The notes: generated by a model from the letters alone, not told the origin. A stretch of DNA of 21,772 nt from Candidatus Bathyarchaeota archaeon (GCA_030671165.1 DAOVAG010000002.1:1-21772), one strand, 5' to 3'; shown: positions 1-6,870, counted from the stretch's first letter. Program-made: numbers and translations.

Positions 1-159
1 AAGGTAATCAAGAAACTTAATGATTTGCCAAGCGGATTAACTGGGATACTCACTCTTGATGATGGAGCAAATTGGAATGTTGCCTTAACATTTGAGGATG
101 GAATTTTAACAACTCAAGTTATAGGAGCATCAACGGGAGCATCGGCAACTTGGACATAA
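1..159 (+). CDS. C-terminal end of a virion-like protein (partial)
   Basis: The reading frame is open from the first base of the window and ends at TAA 157-159, giving the last 52 residues of a longer protein. The tail is rich in Gly, Thr, Ala and Ser with alternating hydrophobic residues (LTLDDGANWNVALTFEDG, then TTQVIGASTGASATWT), a composition common in beta-structured surface, fibre or spike proteins of viruses. The start lies outside the window, so the family cannot be named. A TATA box for the next gene follows directly. The virion assignment is inference from composition only. Confidence 0.55.
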   Translation, partial: KVIKKLNDLPSGLTGILTLDDGANWNVALTFEDGILTTQVIGASTGASATWT

Positions 160-167
160 AATAAGTG

Positions 168-180
168 TTTTTTATATATT
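168..180 (+). promoter_or_regulatory. TATA box for the coiled-coil gene at 200
   Basis: TTTTTATATATT is centred about 25 bases before the ATG at 200, the spacing expected for an archaeal leaderless transcript. No Shine-Dalgarno site precedes this ATG. Confidence 0.6.
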
Positions 181-199
181 AAAATACGATAATTAATGT

Positions 200-442
200 A
201 TGAGTCTATCAAAAAAAGATTTAGAAAGAAAAATTCAAGAACTTGAATTCCGAAAAAACGCATTAGCGAAAATGGTTCAAGAAACAACTACTAAACTTAC
301 CCAACTTAACCAAGAGTTTTTTATGGTTATAGGTTCAATTACTACTATGAAAAGTCTCATGGGCGAGATTTTAACTAAAGAAGGGGCAGATAAGAAAAAC
401 ATACCACCTAAACCTAAAAAACCTACTCCTAAGAAGAAGTAA
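200..442 (+). CDS. Small coiled-coil protein with Lys/Pro tail
   Basis: Eighty residues. Residues 1-55 are charged and heptad-like (DLERKIQELEFRKNALAKMV), suggesting a coiled coil. The last 15 or so residues are a Pro/Lys tail (PPKPKKPTPKKK) that could bind nucleic acid or a partner. I do not recognise a family. The ATG is placed about 25 bases after a good TATA box, so the start is well supported. The RHH-like gene at 448 follows after 5 bases and is probably in the same transcript. Possible roles are scaffold, adaptor or DNA-associated structural protein; none is proven. Confidence 0.7.
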   Translation: MSLSKKDLERKIQELEFRKNALAKMVQETTTKLTQLNQEFFMVIGSITTMKSLMGEILTKEGADKKNIPPKPKKPTPKKK

Positions 443-447
443 GTAAA

Positions 448-855
448 ATGGTTAGAGATAATAAGGTAACACTTTCTTTTGATGATATTGAATACGAAGA
501 AATCAAGAAGAGAGCTAAGGAAGCTCATTTAAGCGTGGCAACTTATTGTCGGCATCATTTATTTGACGCAAATGGTCATTATGTCGTTGGCAAACCACGA
601 CAAGAAGATGCGATAAGACTTAAAGTTCCTAAGCCACCACCCGACCCATATATCATAGAAAAACAGAAAACTCATGCTACATTCAAAAATGAGGTTCAAG
701 GTCAGCTTTTTGAAGCTCTTGCTAAACCTAATTATCTCGAAAAAGTGTCCGATGAGATTAAAGCTGAAATGAAAGCACACCACGAATCAAGAAAAGTTAT
801 TATTAATAAAGAATCTAAAGCAATTGAGATTAAGAACCGTGATGCGGGTTTTTAA
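448..855 (+). CDS. Ribbon-helix-helix-like DNA-binding protein
   Basis: 135 residues. The first 40 or so fit a ribbon-helix-helix fold: a short strand (NKVTLSFD), helix 1 (YEEIKKRAKEAHL) and helix 2 beginning with a Ser cap (SVATYCRHHLF). This layout is seen in plasmid and virus repressors and in MobC-like mobilisation proteins. The remainder is charged and helical, with a proline-rich linker (VPKPPPDPY) near residues 60-70. It starts 5 bases after the coiled-coil gene and probably shares its transcript. Its 3' end overlaps the end of the reverse-strand GIY-YIG gene by 26 bases, tail to tail. RHH assignment is by pattern; the target is unknown. Confidence 0.6.
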   Translation: MVRDNKVTLSFDDIEYEEIKKRAKEAHLSVATYCRHHLFDANGHYVVGKPRQEDAIRLKVPKPPPDPYIIEKQKTHATFKNEVQGQLFEALAKPNYLEKVSDEIKAEMKAHHESRKVIINKESKAIEIKNRDAGF

Positions 856-1219
856 GCATTTTTAAAACACTTTGATTTAAACCAATTATTATTTGTATTT
901 CAGGGTCTAATAATTCTTGCATCATTTTTATTTTTTTATCTCTTGAGAATGTCTTTATCTCATCTTCTCTTTTTCTTGCTTCACGCTCAGTTGTATATGC
1001 TTCTAAATAACCAAGTTCTAACATTCCTTTAAACTGCGAAGTATATGTGGGTCTACTACCAAATCTTTTTCCTGTTAGGTGTTGATGTAATCTACGAGCA
1101 ATATTACTTGAATATCCCGTATAAATGGCATGACCATGCTTAGGTATGCCTTTCTTGAAAGCTTTTGGAGTTCTCCAACATTTTAGCATATAAGTAAAAT
1201 AAATATTTTGTAGCGACAT
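830..1219 (-). CDS. GIY-YIG family endonuclease
   Basis: 129 residues with the compact UvrC-type/UPF0213-like GIY-YIG layout. The N-terminal strand YFTYMLKC takes the GIY position, AIYTGYSSNIARRLHQH gives the second motif (YTG at 33-35) with the conserved Arg helix, and Glu residues in TEREARKREDEIK supply the likely metal ligand. A basic insertion (RTPKAFKKGIPKHGH) separates the first two strands, longer than in the usual 80-90 residue members. These enzymes nick or cleave DNA; in mobile elements they can be stand-alone homing or anti-competitor nucleases. The gene is isolated on the reverse strand. Its promoter and start codon carry three TGTA-N2-TACA-type palindromes matching those at the RHH gene at 9115, implying shared control. 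Confidence 0.85.
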   Translation of the reverse strand: MSLQNIYFTYMLKCWRTPKAFKKGIPKHGHAIYTGYSSNIARRLHQHLTGKRFGSRPTYTSQFKGMLELGYLEAYTTEREARKREDEIKTFSRDKKIKMMQELLDPEIQIIIGLNQSVLKMLKNPHHGS

Positions 1220-1250
1220 TTTTATATTTGTAGATACATTTGTATATACA
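1209..1250. promoter_or_regulatory. Three-site operator array at the GIY-YIG promoter
   Basis: Three 10-bp palindrome-like sites lie at 1209-1218 (TGTAGCGACA), 1229-1238 (TGTAGATACA) and 1241-1250 (TGTATATACA). Their centres are 20 and then 12 bp apart. The first overlaps the start codon of the GIY-YIG gene (CAT 1217-1219). The last is centred about 26 bases upstream of that start, where the TATA box should be. The same spacing occurs at 9084-9125. An RHH repressor is the natural candidate to bind here. Confidence 0.65.
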
Positions 1251-1286
1251 TTTATTCGACTCTAATATTTGATTAAATAGTAGGTG

Positions 1287-1300
1287 TTTAAATATTTAAA
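1287..1300 (+). promoter_or_regulatory. Palindromic TATA region for the gene at 1318
   Basis: TTTAAATATTTAAA is a perfect 14-bp palindrome centred about 25 bases upstream of ATG 1318 and contains a TTTAAATA-type box. Being symmetric, it could serve either strand. Confidence 0.5.
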
Positions 1301-1317
1301 TACTGATATTAAGTCAA

Positions 1318-1698
1318 ATGAAGCAGCTTACTTTTAAAATAGAAATAAACAAAGACGATTCTAAGGTTTATGAAATTTACATTGGAAGGGATTTAAACTT
1401 AGAGAAAGAGATAGAGTTCATTAAACTTCTTAAGGATGTTCAAATATTTGAGCAAGAGAATTTCATAAAAGTTGTATTAGAAAAATCTGATTTGGTTTAT
1501 ACGCTCTTATATACCCTTATTGATGATATATACCGTATGAATGAGAATGAAATAGATTGGCTTCTTGACGCAAAGAATAACCCTCTAAGACGACCAACTT
1601 TAGGAGCAGAGAAGAACATTCTCAAAGTTCAAATGCCGAGTATATGGAATGAGAAAGAAACCGAAGAGATTAAAAAACAACAACTAATCAAATCTTAA
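1318..1698 (+). CDS. Hypothetical protein, 126 aa
   Basis: I do not recognise this protein. It starts with a strand-like segment (MKQLTFKIEINKDDSKVYEIYIG), followed by acidic amphipathic helices and a Lys/Glu/Gln-rich C-terminus (KETEEIKKQQLIKS). There is no signal peptide, membrane segment or cysteine cluster. The ATG sits about 25 bases after a TATA palindrome and has no Shine-Dalgarno site, fitting leaderless translation. A TATA box for the next gene begins right after the stop, so it is probably a single-gene transcript. Confidence 0.65.
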   Translation: MKQLTFKIEINKDDSKVYEIYIGRDLNLEKEIEFIKLLKDVQIFEQENFIKVVLEKSDLVYTLLYTLIDDIYRMNENEIDWLLDAKNNPLRRPTLGAEKNILKVQMPSIWNEKETEEIKKQQLIKS

Positions 1699-1700
1699 GT

Positions 1701-1710
1701 TTTTTATATT
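1701..1710 (+). promoter_or_regulatory. TATA box for the gene at 1732
   Basis: TTTTTATATT is centred about 26 bases upstream of ATG 1732, matching the other leaderless promoters in the window. Confidence 0.6.
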
Positions 1711-1731
1711 TTTAAAACTATTATATCTTTA

Positions 1732-2688
1732 ATGCCAACTCTTATTGAAAATAATCCTAAATATTGGATTATTGAAATTAATCCCCAATTACGAGAAGTT
1801 GGAATGCCACAAAAGAAGAGGGGTGGCTTTACTTGGGTTTGGGGCACAGATGGTAATGTCTATAAGCTGAAAAGAGCATTATATCCTAAGAGCTTATTTA
1901 CAAGAAGCCAAATGACGAAATTAATGATAAAATATAGGGTGTGCCCAAATTGTAATATCGGAAGAAAGAACTTAAAATTTAAATATCCAAAAAAACAATA
2001 TACCAATATGGCATTAAAAGAAAATTTTCACATGAGTTATCCTTTTATTTGGCTGACTGAGAAGATAATTCCAAGAATCGCAGGGAATCCTTCTTTACAT
2101 CAATTCTGGAAATCATACTTATCTACTCTCGTAGGTAATGTTGTGAATGCCCCTACACATTCTTTTAAAGAACCTATCAGCAAATACCTTTATCGACTAT
2201 TGGTCGGAGCTGGTCTTATAGGAATTGGAGCGGTGACTGACTATAAAGGGTGGATTGGCGGAAATCTAAGAGATGAGTTAATAACGATGGGAACTCACAT
2301 TCTAAACACACCAAGCTTTAACCCAGTTTTCGATGGCTTCGCTCCCGGTGAAATCAAGATGTTAAAAGAAAGTGCTGCAAGGGTTATCCAAAAAGCCAGA
2401 GTAGGTAGTATGAGTTTACAAGCTCCTAATGTAGCGATTGCACGAATTAAAAACGCATTGAATATGGGATTCGGAAAAATTGCTTCAAATTTCAATAAGA
2501 TAGGAAGTGGTCGTTTCTGGGAAGTTCCAACAACTCACGCTCCCGTAGGTGGGGGTCAATTCGCAACAAAAGAAGCAGGAGATTATGGATACCAAGATGC
2601 TGACTGGTTTCAAGATGTTTCAAAATTCAGTCCAAGTTTCTTAAGCTCACAGCGACTTAAAATATCTGGAGAAGGACACGAATATTAA
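1732..2688 (+). CDS. Probable virion-associated protein, 318 aa
   Basis: No family is recognised. The N-terminal third (to about residue 90) has many aromatic and basic residues and a single CPNC pair (VCPNCNIGRKNLKF) that could be half of a zinc site. A hydrophobic glycine-rich stretch near residues 152-172 (LYRLLVGAGLIGIGAVTDY) may insert in a membrane. The C-terminal half is Gly/Ser/Ala-rich with low charge, as in structural proteins (GKIASNFNKIGSGRFWEVP, THAPVGGGQF). It follows a leaderless-type TATA box. Its stop overlaps the end of the reverse AbrB-like gene by 4 bases. Position next to the candidate coat genes suggests a minor structural or packaging role; this is inference. Confidence 0.6.
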   Translation: MPTLIENNPKYWIIEINPQLREVGMPQKKRGGFTWVWGTDGNVYKLKRALYPKSLFTRSQMTKLMIKYRVCPNCNIGRKNLKFKYPKKQYTNMALKENFHMSYPFIWLTEKIIPRIAGNPSLHQFWKSYLSTLVGNVVNAPTHSFKEPISKYLYRLLVGAGLIGIGAVTDYKGWIGGNLRDELITMGTHILNTPSFNPVFDGFAPGEIKMLKESAARVIQKARVGSMSLQAPNVAIARIKNALNMGFGKIASNFNKIGSGRFWEVPTTHAPVGGGQFATKEAGDYGYQDADWFQDVSKFSPSFLSSQRLKISGEGHEY

Positions 2689-2858
2689 AGGGGTTTAAAT
2701 CTCTCCTTTTTATCGTCAATATTTTTCGTGAGAACCACAGCTCCATTTTTATTACTATAAATAAGCTCATCTCCGTCTTCAAGTTCGAGAACTTCTCTAA
2801 CTTTTTTAGGAATAGTGGTTTTAAACTTATCATATAGTTTGCTTATCCCGTAAATCAT
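2685..2858 (-). CDS. AbrB/SpoVT-like DNA-binding protein, 57 aa
   Basis: Reading from ATG 2858-2856 to TAA 2687-2685 gives a 57-residue protein with the swapped-hairpin AbrB/MazE signature: strand KLYDKFKTTIPKKVREVL, then LELEDGDELIYSNKNGAVVL. The motif K-x-TIPKxVR-x2-LxLexGDxL is typical of archaeal and bacterial AbrB-type regulators and antitoxins, which act as dimers. The ATG overlaps the TGA of the upstream coiled-coil gene as ATGA, showing translational coupling. No toxin gene is evident next to it unless the coiled-coil partner is one. A transcription regulator is more likely than an antitoxin. Confidence 0.8.
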   Translation of the reverse strand: MIYGISKLYDKFKTTIPKKVREVLELEDGDELIYSNKNGAVVLTKNIDDKKERFKPL

Positions 2859-3148
2859 TTTGGCTTCACTTGATTTAGTTCATGTTCTACTTCTTGTAAT
2901 TCAATTTCTTCCTGAAGCATTTTTTTTGAAAAACTAAGTAAGTTTTGCGCTAGATTATATCGACTTTTAAAAGCTTCTAAATCCTTCTTTAATTGTTCTT
3001 GTTGTTGTATAACTCTTGGATTTGACTGTCTTTTATTTAGGTCTCTTCGAGCAATAACTAATCGGTTAATTGCGGGAGAGAAAACACTTACATCGTCTTC
3101 GAGGTATTTCACTAACTCTTCTAACATCTCTTTTTTTAATGGTGGCAT
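2855..3148 (-). CDS. Coiled-coil protein upstream of the AbrB-like gene
   Basis: From ATG 3148 this gives 97 residues; an in-frame TTG at 3160 would add 4. The protein is almost entirely helical and charged, with heptad-like stretches (QQEQLKKDLEAFKSRYNLAQ; MLQEEIELQEVEHELNQ). No membrane segment or known motif is present. It overlaps the AbrB-like gene by 4 bases, so the two are co-translated and may form a complex. AT-rich promoter sequence lies upstream in 3161-3200, divergent from the candidate coat genes, which suggests the pair may regulate them. Function unknown. Confidence 0.7.
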   Translation of the reverse strand: MPPLKKEMLEELVKYLEDDVSVFSPAINRLVIARRDLNKRQSNPRVIQQQEQLKKDLEAFKSRYNLAQNLLSFSKKMLQEEIELQEVEHELNQVKPK

Positions 3149-3292
3149 TTTTTTAGACAACCTTTTATCTATTATTTACTATAAATCACACTATCTTTAT
3201 ATATAAACCTAGTGTTTATTCTATTAATCATAATTTAATATAAATTATAAAAAACAAACTATAAAAAATTAAATATAGAGGTTGTAAAACAG
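3149..3292. promoter_or_regulatory. Divergent promoter region
   Basis: This gap separates the reverse AbrB operon from the forward coat-like genes. It holds several TATA-like runs (TTTATATATAAA near 3193-3204, TTTAATATAAATTATAA near 3234-3250) and, next to ATG 3293, the Shine-Dalgarno-like AGAGGT about 10 bases before the start. Reverse-strand TATA sequence near 3170-3185 could serve the coiled-coil gene. Confidence 0.45.
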
Positions 3293-3814
3293 ATGTTAGG
3301 ATATTTTCTGACCAAAGACCCTATTATCTACGATACTATCGTAAATATCATTGATGCTCATCGTTCTAAAGTAGCGGAGTATAACAATTCAGTTCCATTA
3401 AAAGACATTGCTGCGAGATTACTTAGACCAAACGACCAAGTTATCGGTGGAACAGCAGAAACTTACTCGGCAACTTACACTAACGCAACTGACGAATATC
3501 TCTTAGGTTTATCAGCAGAGCAACGAGTTCCAATCGGTATGGGAGTTCTCTCATTAGGTTGGTATTCTCAGCTTGATTTTGGAGCTAATGGTATTCTCGA
3601 AGTAGATTTAGAAGGCATTAAACGACAAGAAGTATTAGCTCGTTTTGTCTATGAATCTGATATGAACTTGTATGTAGAACCACAGCAAGTCGTATTTGCC
3701 AAAGAGAACGATAAGATTGCTTGGATAGTTCGAAACGAGTCGGGTATAGATTTGACGGGTGTGGTTTTTCCTTTTGCATTTTTGATTGGACCTAGAAAAC
3801 AACTTCTGTTATAG
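3293..3814 (+). CDS. Probable virion structural protein, 173 aa
   Basis: A helical N-terminus (about 1-45, with AARLLRP) is followed by a long beta-rich region with alternating hydrophobic residues: ETYSATYTNATDEYLLGLS, VLSLGWYSQLDFGANGILEV, MNLYVEPQQVVFAKENDKIA and GIDLTGVVFPFAFLIGP. Such a beta sandwich-like pattern with no catalytic motif suits a capsid or coat protein. It has a Shine-Dalgarno-like AGAGGT and is directly followed by a second small gene behind a very strong Shine-Dalgarno site, as expected for abundantly made proteins. A pair of single jelly-roll capsid proteins would be one model. Family membership cannot be assigned from sequence inspection alone. Confidence 0.6.
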   Translation: MLGYFLTKDPIIYDTIVNIIDAHRSKVAEYNNSVPLKDIAARLLRPNDQVIGGTAETYSATYTNATDEYLLGLSAEQRVPIGMGVLSLGWYSQLDFGANGILEVDLEGIKRQEVLARFVYESDMNLYVEPQQVVFAKENDKIAWIVRNESGIDLTGVVFPFAFLIGPRKQLLL

Positions 3815-3820
3815 GAGGAG
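3814..3820 (+). promoter_or_regulatory. Strong Shine-Dalgarno site for the gene at 3829
   Basis: GGAGGAG lies 8 bases before ATG 3829 and overlaps the TAG stop of the upstream gene. It is among the strongest ribosome binding sites in the window and implies high translation. Confidence 0.75.
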
Positions 3821-3828
3821 ATAATTAA

Positions 3829-4206
3829 ATGTCAAGCCCATTAACAGATATTTTAACTCCAAACGAAAAACAACGGGGTGGAATGATAGCAGGTGGAGCA
3901 GAAGTGGCTTCCGCAGCGGCAGGAGTAAAAACTATTACTCTTGGTAATGGTTATCCCGCAATAAATCGTAAAATTCAAAGTCCAGTTCTTTTGATACTTC
4001 TTGTCCAATATGACCCAGTCTTGGTTCAAAATGGATGCGAAGCTTTCTTTATTAGTGGACAAATGGATAGAGCAACAGCTCCCGATAGTGCTGGAGAGTT
4101 CCAGATAACAGGAGCAAGAACGATTGATGTTTATTCCACAGCAAATAATGAAACTTTACATGCGATAGTTTTCTACATTCCAGAAGGTTCTGGAGCAAAA
4201 GTGTAA
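3829..4206 (+). CDS. Probable second virion structural protein, 125 aa
   Basis: A Gly/Ala-rich N-terminus (GGMIAGGAEVASAAAG) leads into beta-type segments (VKTITLGNGYPAINRKI, PVLLILLVQYDPVL, CEAFFISGQM, ARTIDVYSTANNETLHAIVF). Small size, low charge and a single cysteine fit a coat or decoration protein. The gene is 14 bases after the previous stop with a strong GGAGGAG site and is followed by a T10 run, so the two form a short operon that ends here. It is a natural partner of the 173-aa protein. Structural role is inferred from composition, expression signals and neighbours. Confidence 0.6.
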   Translation: MSSPLTDILTPNEKQRGGMIAGGAEVASAAAGVKTITLGNGYPAINRKIQSPVLLILLVQYDPVLVQNGCEAFFISGQMDRATAPDSAGEFQITGARTIDVYSTANNETLHAIVFYIPEGSGAKV

Positions 4207-4216
4207 TTTTAATAAA

Positions 4217-4231
4217 TTTCTTTTTTTTTTC
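4217..4231 (+). terminator. T-run terminator after the coat-like genes
   Basis: A run of ten T (4221-4230) lies 15 bases after the stop, with no stable hairpin, as expected for archaeal T-tract termination. Confidence 0.6.
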
Positions 4232-4236
4232 TTACC

Positions 4237-4247
4237 TTTTTTATATT
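4237..4247 (+). promoter_or_regulatory. TATA box for the membrane protein at 4268
   Basis: TTTTTTATATT is centred about 25 bases before ATG 4268, immediately after the terminator of the preceding operon. Confidence 0.6.
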
Positions 4248-4267
4248 AGAATTCCCTAATTCTATAT

Positions 4268-5014
4268 ATGCTTAATAAAAAATCAAAGCCACAGATAAGC
4301 TTCTCAGGAGTTCTGACAATTCTTTTCACCCTTGCTCTCGTTCTTTTGCTTCCCGATAAAGGGGTATCAGAGATACAACAAACCATACAGAACTTATGTC
4401 TTATCGTGATTTATTTCATACTGGCATTGTCATCAAGTAATTTAGCAATAATAGCAGAGATAATGGCTTCACTTCTCCAAATTAATCGTGATACTGACAT
4501 GAACAACATTGATAAGGTATTGCTAATAAGAAATCAGTTAGATATATACACGGGGTTATTTAACTCGATTTTTACTGAGGTCAGAGAATTAGGTCATAAC
4601 GGAAAATTTCACAAGCGATACCAAAGAACGAAGACCAGTATTAGTAAGCTATTTAAAGGCGGGGTTTCCATATATCAAGCGATATGGATATTTGTTTACA
4701 CATTTTATCTATTTGTCTTAAAGCAAAATATTTTCGATGTCGCAAAACCATTTGACGCTATGATAGTTTTTGGATTTAATATAGGTTTAGCTCTAAGCAA
4801 TAGAAACATAAAAGGTATGGGGAGTTTGATTAAAGACCTGTTTGTATTCTCACATAAAGAGAAACCCGATAAGATTACCTTAGCTAACATTATTCACACG
4901 ATTAGGTTATTATGTTTGAGTTATAGTAGAGTTGCTAAAAGAATTAAACTATGCACGGGTTATAGTGTTCAAGAACTTGTAGATAGAACGGGTCTTACTG
5001 TCGAAGCTAAGTAG
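4268..5014 (+). CDS. Polytopic membrane protein, 248 aa
   Basis: Four hydrophobic segments are visible: about 13-29 (LTILFTLALVLLLP), 42-65 (LCLIVIYFILALSSSNLAII), 135-155 (IYQAIWIFVYTFYLFVL) and 163-177 (AMIVFGFNIGLAL). A charged loop of about 65 residues separates the two pairs and contains a basic patch (KFHKRYQRTKTSISKLFKGG). The C-terminal 60 residues are soluble and basic. No transporter, pore or enzyme motif is recognised. It is a single-gene unit with a leaderless-type promoter. It could be a virion or host-membrane protein acting in egress; that is inference. Confidence 0.7.
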   Translation: MLNKKSKPQISFSGVLTILFTLALVLLLPDKGVSEIQQTIQNLCLIVIYFILALSSSNLAIIAEIMASLLQINRDTDMNNIDKVLLIRNQLDIYTGLFNSIFTEVRELGHNGKFHKRYQRTKTSISKLFKGGVSIYQAIWIFVYTFYLFVLKQNIFDVAKPFDAMIVFGFNIGLALSNRNIKGMGSLIKDLFVFSHKEKPDKITLANIIHTIRLLCLSYSRVAKRIKLCTGYSVQELVDRTGLTVEAK

Positions 5015-5415
5015 ATAAATCGAATCTATTAAATATACGGGAAATATACCAATTTTCCACTAATTTTTTTTTAATTTTAATCCTTAATCTTAGATAGAAC
5101 AATCGCTACGACATTACTCTATGATTCTCTAACTTTTTATCAGCTATCGCTTCCGCTTCCATGAGCTTACCTACCCCCCCGTATGTGTTGATAATTTGAA
5201 TGTTTGTTAGGTGGTTAGTTAGAAAGGTTTCCGCAGGTGGTATTGAGAAAATTATTAATCTAACTAGGTATAAGACTTAAATAAAGCTGAAACCTATTAA
5301 GGTTAGAGAGAAAATAAGTAAGTTTGTTAGTAAGTTAAGTTTACGGTTTTTCTCTTTATATTAAAAATCAACCTAGTTGGTCAAACTAGCGATAAAAAAT
5401 GAATGGTGGTTACTT
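5015..5415. other. Non-coding region with repeats, possible control or origin
   Basis: About 400 bases without a credible gene. A T9 run at 5064-5072 probably ends the membrane protein transcript. A C7 tract (around 5174-5180) is followed by repeated TTAG-type words (GTTAGGTGGTTAGTTAG). Inverted repeats include AACCT/AGGTT at 5291-5304, AGAGAAAA/TTTTCTCT at 5307-5314 and 5348-5355, and CTAGTT/AACTAG at 5373-5389. A TATA-like TCTTTATATTAAAA lies near 5352-5365. No tRNA could be folded. It may be a leader, a small RNA or part of a replication origin. Confidence 0.5.
5064..5072 (+). terminator. T-run terminator after the membrane protein
   Basis: Nine T about 50 bases after the stop, preceded by a weak GGAAA/TTTCC hairpin (5040-5058). 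Confidence 0.45.
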
Positions 5416-6648
5416 ATGTCAAATATGGATTATAGTCTAAATGTAAAGAAATTTACTGATTTTAATCAAGCAGTTAAGGTTTTAGGTCAGAGAACCTATA
5501 AAACCTATAAACTATGTGGTTTGAGTTCACTAAGATTCAATCAATATGGTGACTTAACTGTTGGTTATGAAGTTATTGATACTGACTTATCTGGTGTTGC
5601 TGAATATTCTCAAGAATATACTAAACGGTTATTTACTCCTAAGCATGTGTGGAATCATTTAGTATCTATGCTTAAGCTTCCTTCTATGTTATACGATTAC
5701 TATGAACTATTCAAGAAACTTGGTCAATCTCAATTAGATATGTGCTTAGACATGGAGAGAGATATACTTAGTATGTTTTTTGACCATAGAGAAGCTGACA
5801 AATTACAGAGAGAAGAGAATAAATCGGGTCACTACTTAAAAGACCATTACATTAGTGTTTTTACTGATATACATGGAGAGTTTCCAAGAGTTATTAGAAG
5901 TGAACTTTATAGACCTTATTCGGATTTAGATGCTTTAATTGATACTAACGATAATCTTAAGAAGCATAATGAAGTTAAAGGTTCAGATTTTAACTTTAAA
6001 AATGCTACCTATTCACCTTATAAGCTTAAAGCTAATTTTCTTGATAACAAGAAAAAAGCAGAACTTCATAAGGTGGGTGATAAGGTGTGTGCTGGTGTCA
6101 ATATGTTTAACTCTGAAACTAAGGATTCTTCTTACGGTTTTCAAGTTCTAATGATGCGGTTAATCTGTTCAAATGGAGCAGTTAGTTCATTTGTAGATAA
6201 TACCTTAAAGGTTAAGCATATAGGAGCTGACTTCGAAAAGAATACTCTAATAGCTTTTAAGAGAGCTTTACAACTATCGAATAAGTATATTGAGCAATAC
6301 ATGAACTTAGAGAAATTTTCAGAACCTATCTCTAATTCTTGGAATGATTTACTTGAAATTCCTTCAAAACTCATTACACTTAACAACAGAGAGAAACTGA
6401 ACCTAATTCAAGTTGCTGAGAGAGAGAGTTATAACTTCTCTGCTTACGGGTTAGTTCAAGCTTTAACTTTTGAAGGTTCAAATAATAGTAGAACCGACAA
6501 AGATATTAAAAGATACAACGATAAAGCTAATTTAATAATCGAAAATCCGACAAATATTAGTAAATGGATACCAAATAGACTATTACCAAAAAAAGATGAA
6601 AAAACGGAAATAAACGATATAGGAGAGCTTAGTTTATATCCTAATTAA
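5416..6648 (+). CDS. DUF932-like phage/plasmid protein
   Basis: From ATG 5416 the protein is 410 residues; a TTG at 5377 would add 13 residues encoded inside an inverted repeat and is less likely. The diagnostic DUF932 block lies near residues 220-255: GVNMFNSE, a gap, then LMMRLICSNGAV (G227, N232, C251), matching the family's G-x-x-x-x-NS-x-TG...RLxCSNGxV pattern. DUF932 proteins are frequent in phages and plasmids and some are linked to ssDNA recombination or anti-restriction, but no activity is settled. The gene stands alone between two repeat-rich non-coding stretches, the setting of a replication- or maintenance-related gene. A T10 run follows. Confidence 0.75.
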   Translation: MSNMDYSLNVKKFTDFNQAVKVLGQRTYKTYKLCGLSSLRFNQYGDLTVGYEVIDTDLSGVAEYSQEYTKRLFTPKHVWNHLVSMLKLPSMLYDYYELFKKLGQSQLDMCLDMERDILSMFFDHREADKLQREENKSGHYLKDHYISVFTDIHGEFPRVIRSELYRPYSDLDALIDTNDNLKKHNEVKGSDFNFKNATYSPYKLKANFLDNKKKAELHKVGDKVCAGVNMFNSETKDSSYGFQVLMMRLICSNGAVSSFVDNTLKVKHIGADFEKNTLIAFKRALQLSNKYIEQYMNLEKFSEPISNSWNDLLEIPSKLITLNNREKLNLIQVAERESYNFSAYGLVQALTFEGSNNSRTDKDIKRYNDKANLIIENPTNISKWIPNRLLPKKDEKTEINDIGELSLYPN

Positions 6649-6678
6649 ATCATGTGTAATTCGATATTTAAATCAAAC

Positions 6679-6688
6679 TTTTTTTTTT
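6679..6688 (+). terminator. T-run terminator after the DUF932-like gene
   Basis: Ten consecutive T about 30 bases after the stop. Confidence 0.55.
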
Positions 6689-6870
6689 CTTATTTCTCTA
6701 CTGGTTTCTTACAAACTTCATGTAGTTTGACTGAAACATTTTATAGGTTCTTGGTTATTAACCTAAAAATTAGAACCGACATAACTTTTAAATAAAACCT
6801 TAACCTATTACCAATTAGAATGAAGTCTTATTCTAAGAACGGTAGCAGTTTTGAAGTCTTAATAGGTGAT

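Noticed and set aside
277..783. Reverse-strand open frames opposite the first small genes
   Set aside because: They lie opposite genes with clear starts and promoters, and their hydrophobic, Phe/Leu/Ser-rich translations are typical of antisense reading in AT-rich DNA.
5080..5200. Possible tRNA or small RNA in the less AT-rich patch
   Set aside because: No cloverleaf or T-loop sequence could be found, so only a general non-coding call was made.
5377..5415. Extended TTG start of the DUF932-like protein
   Set aside because: The extension is encoded within an inverted repeat without a ribosome site, and ATG 5416 gives a normal N-terminus.
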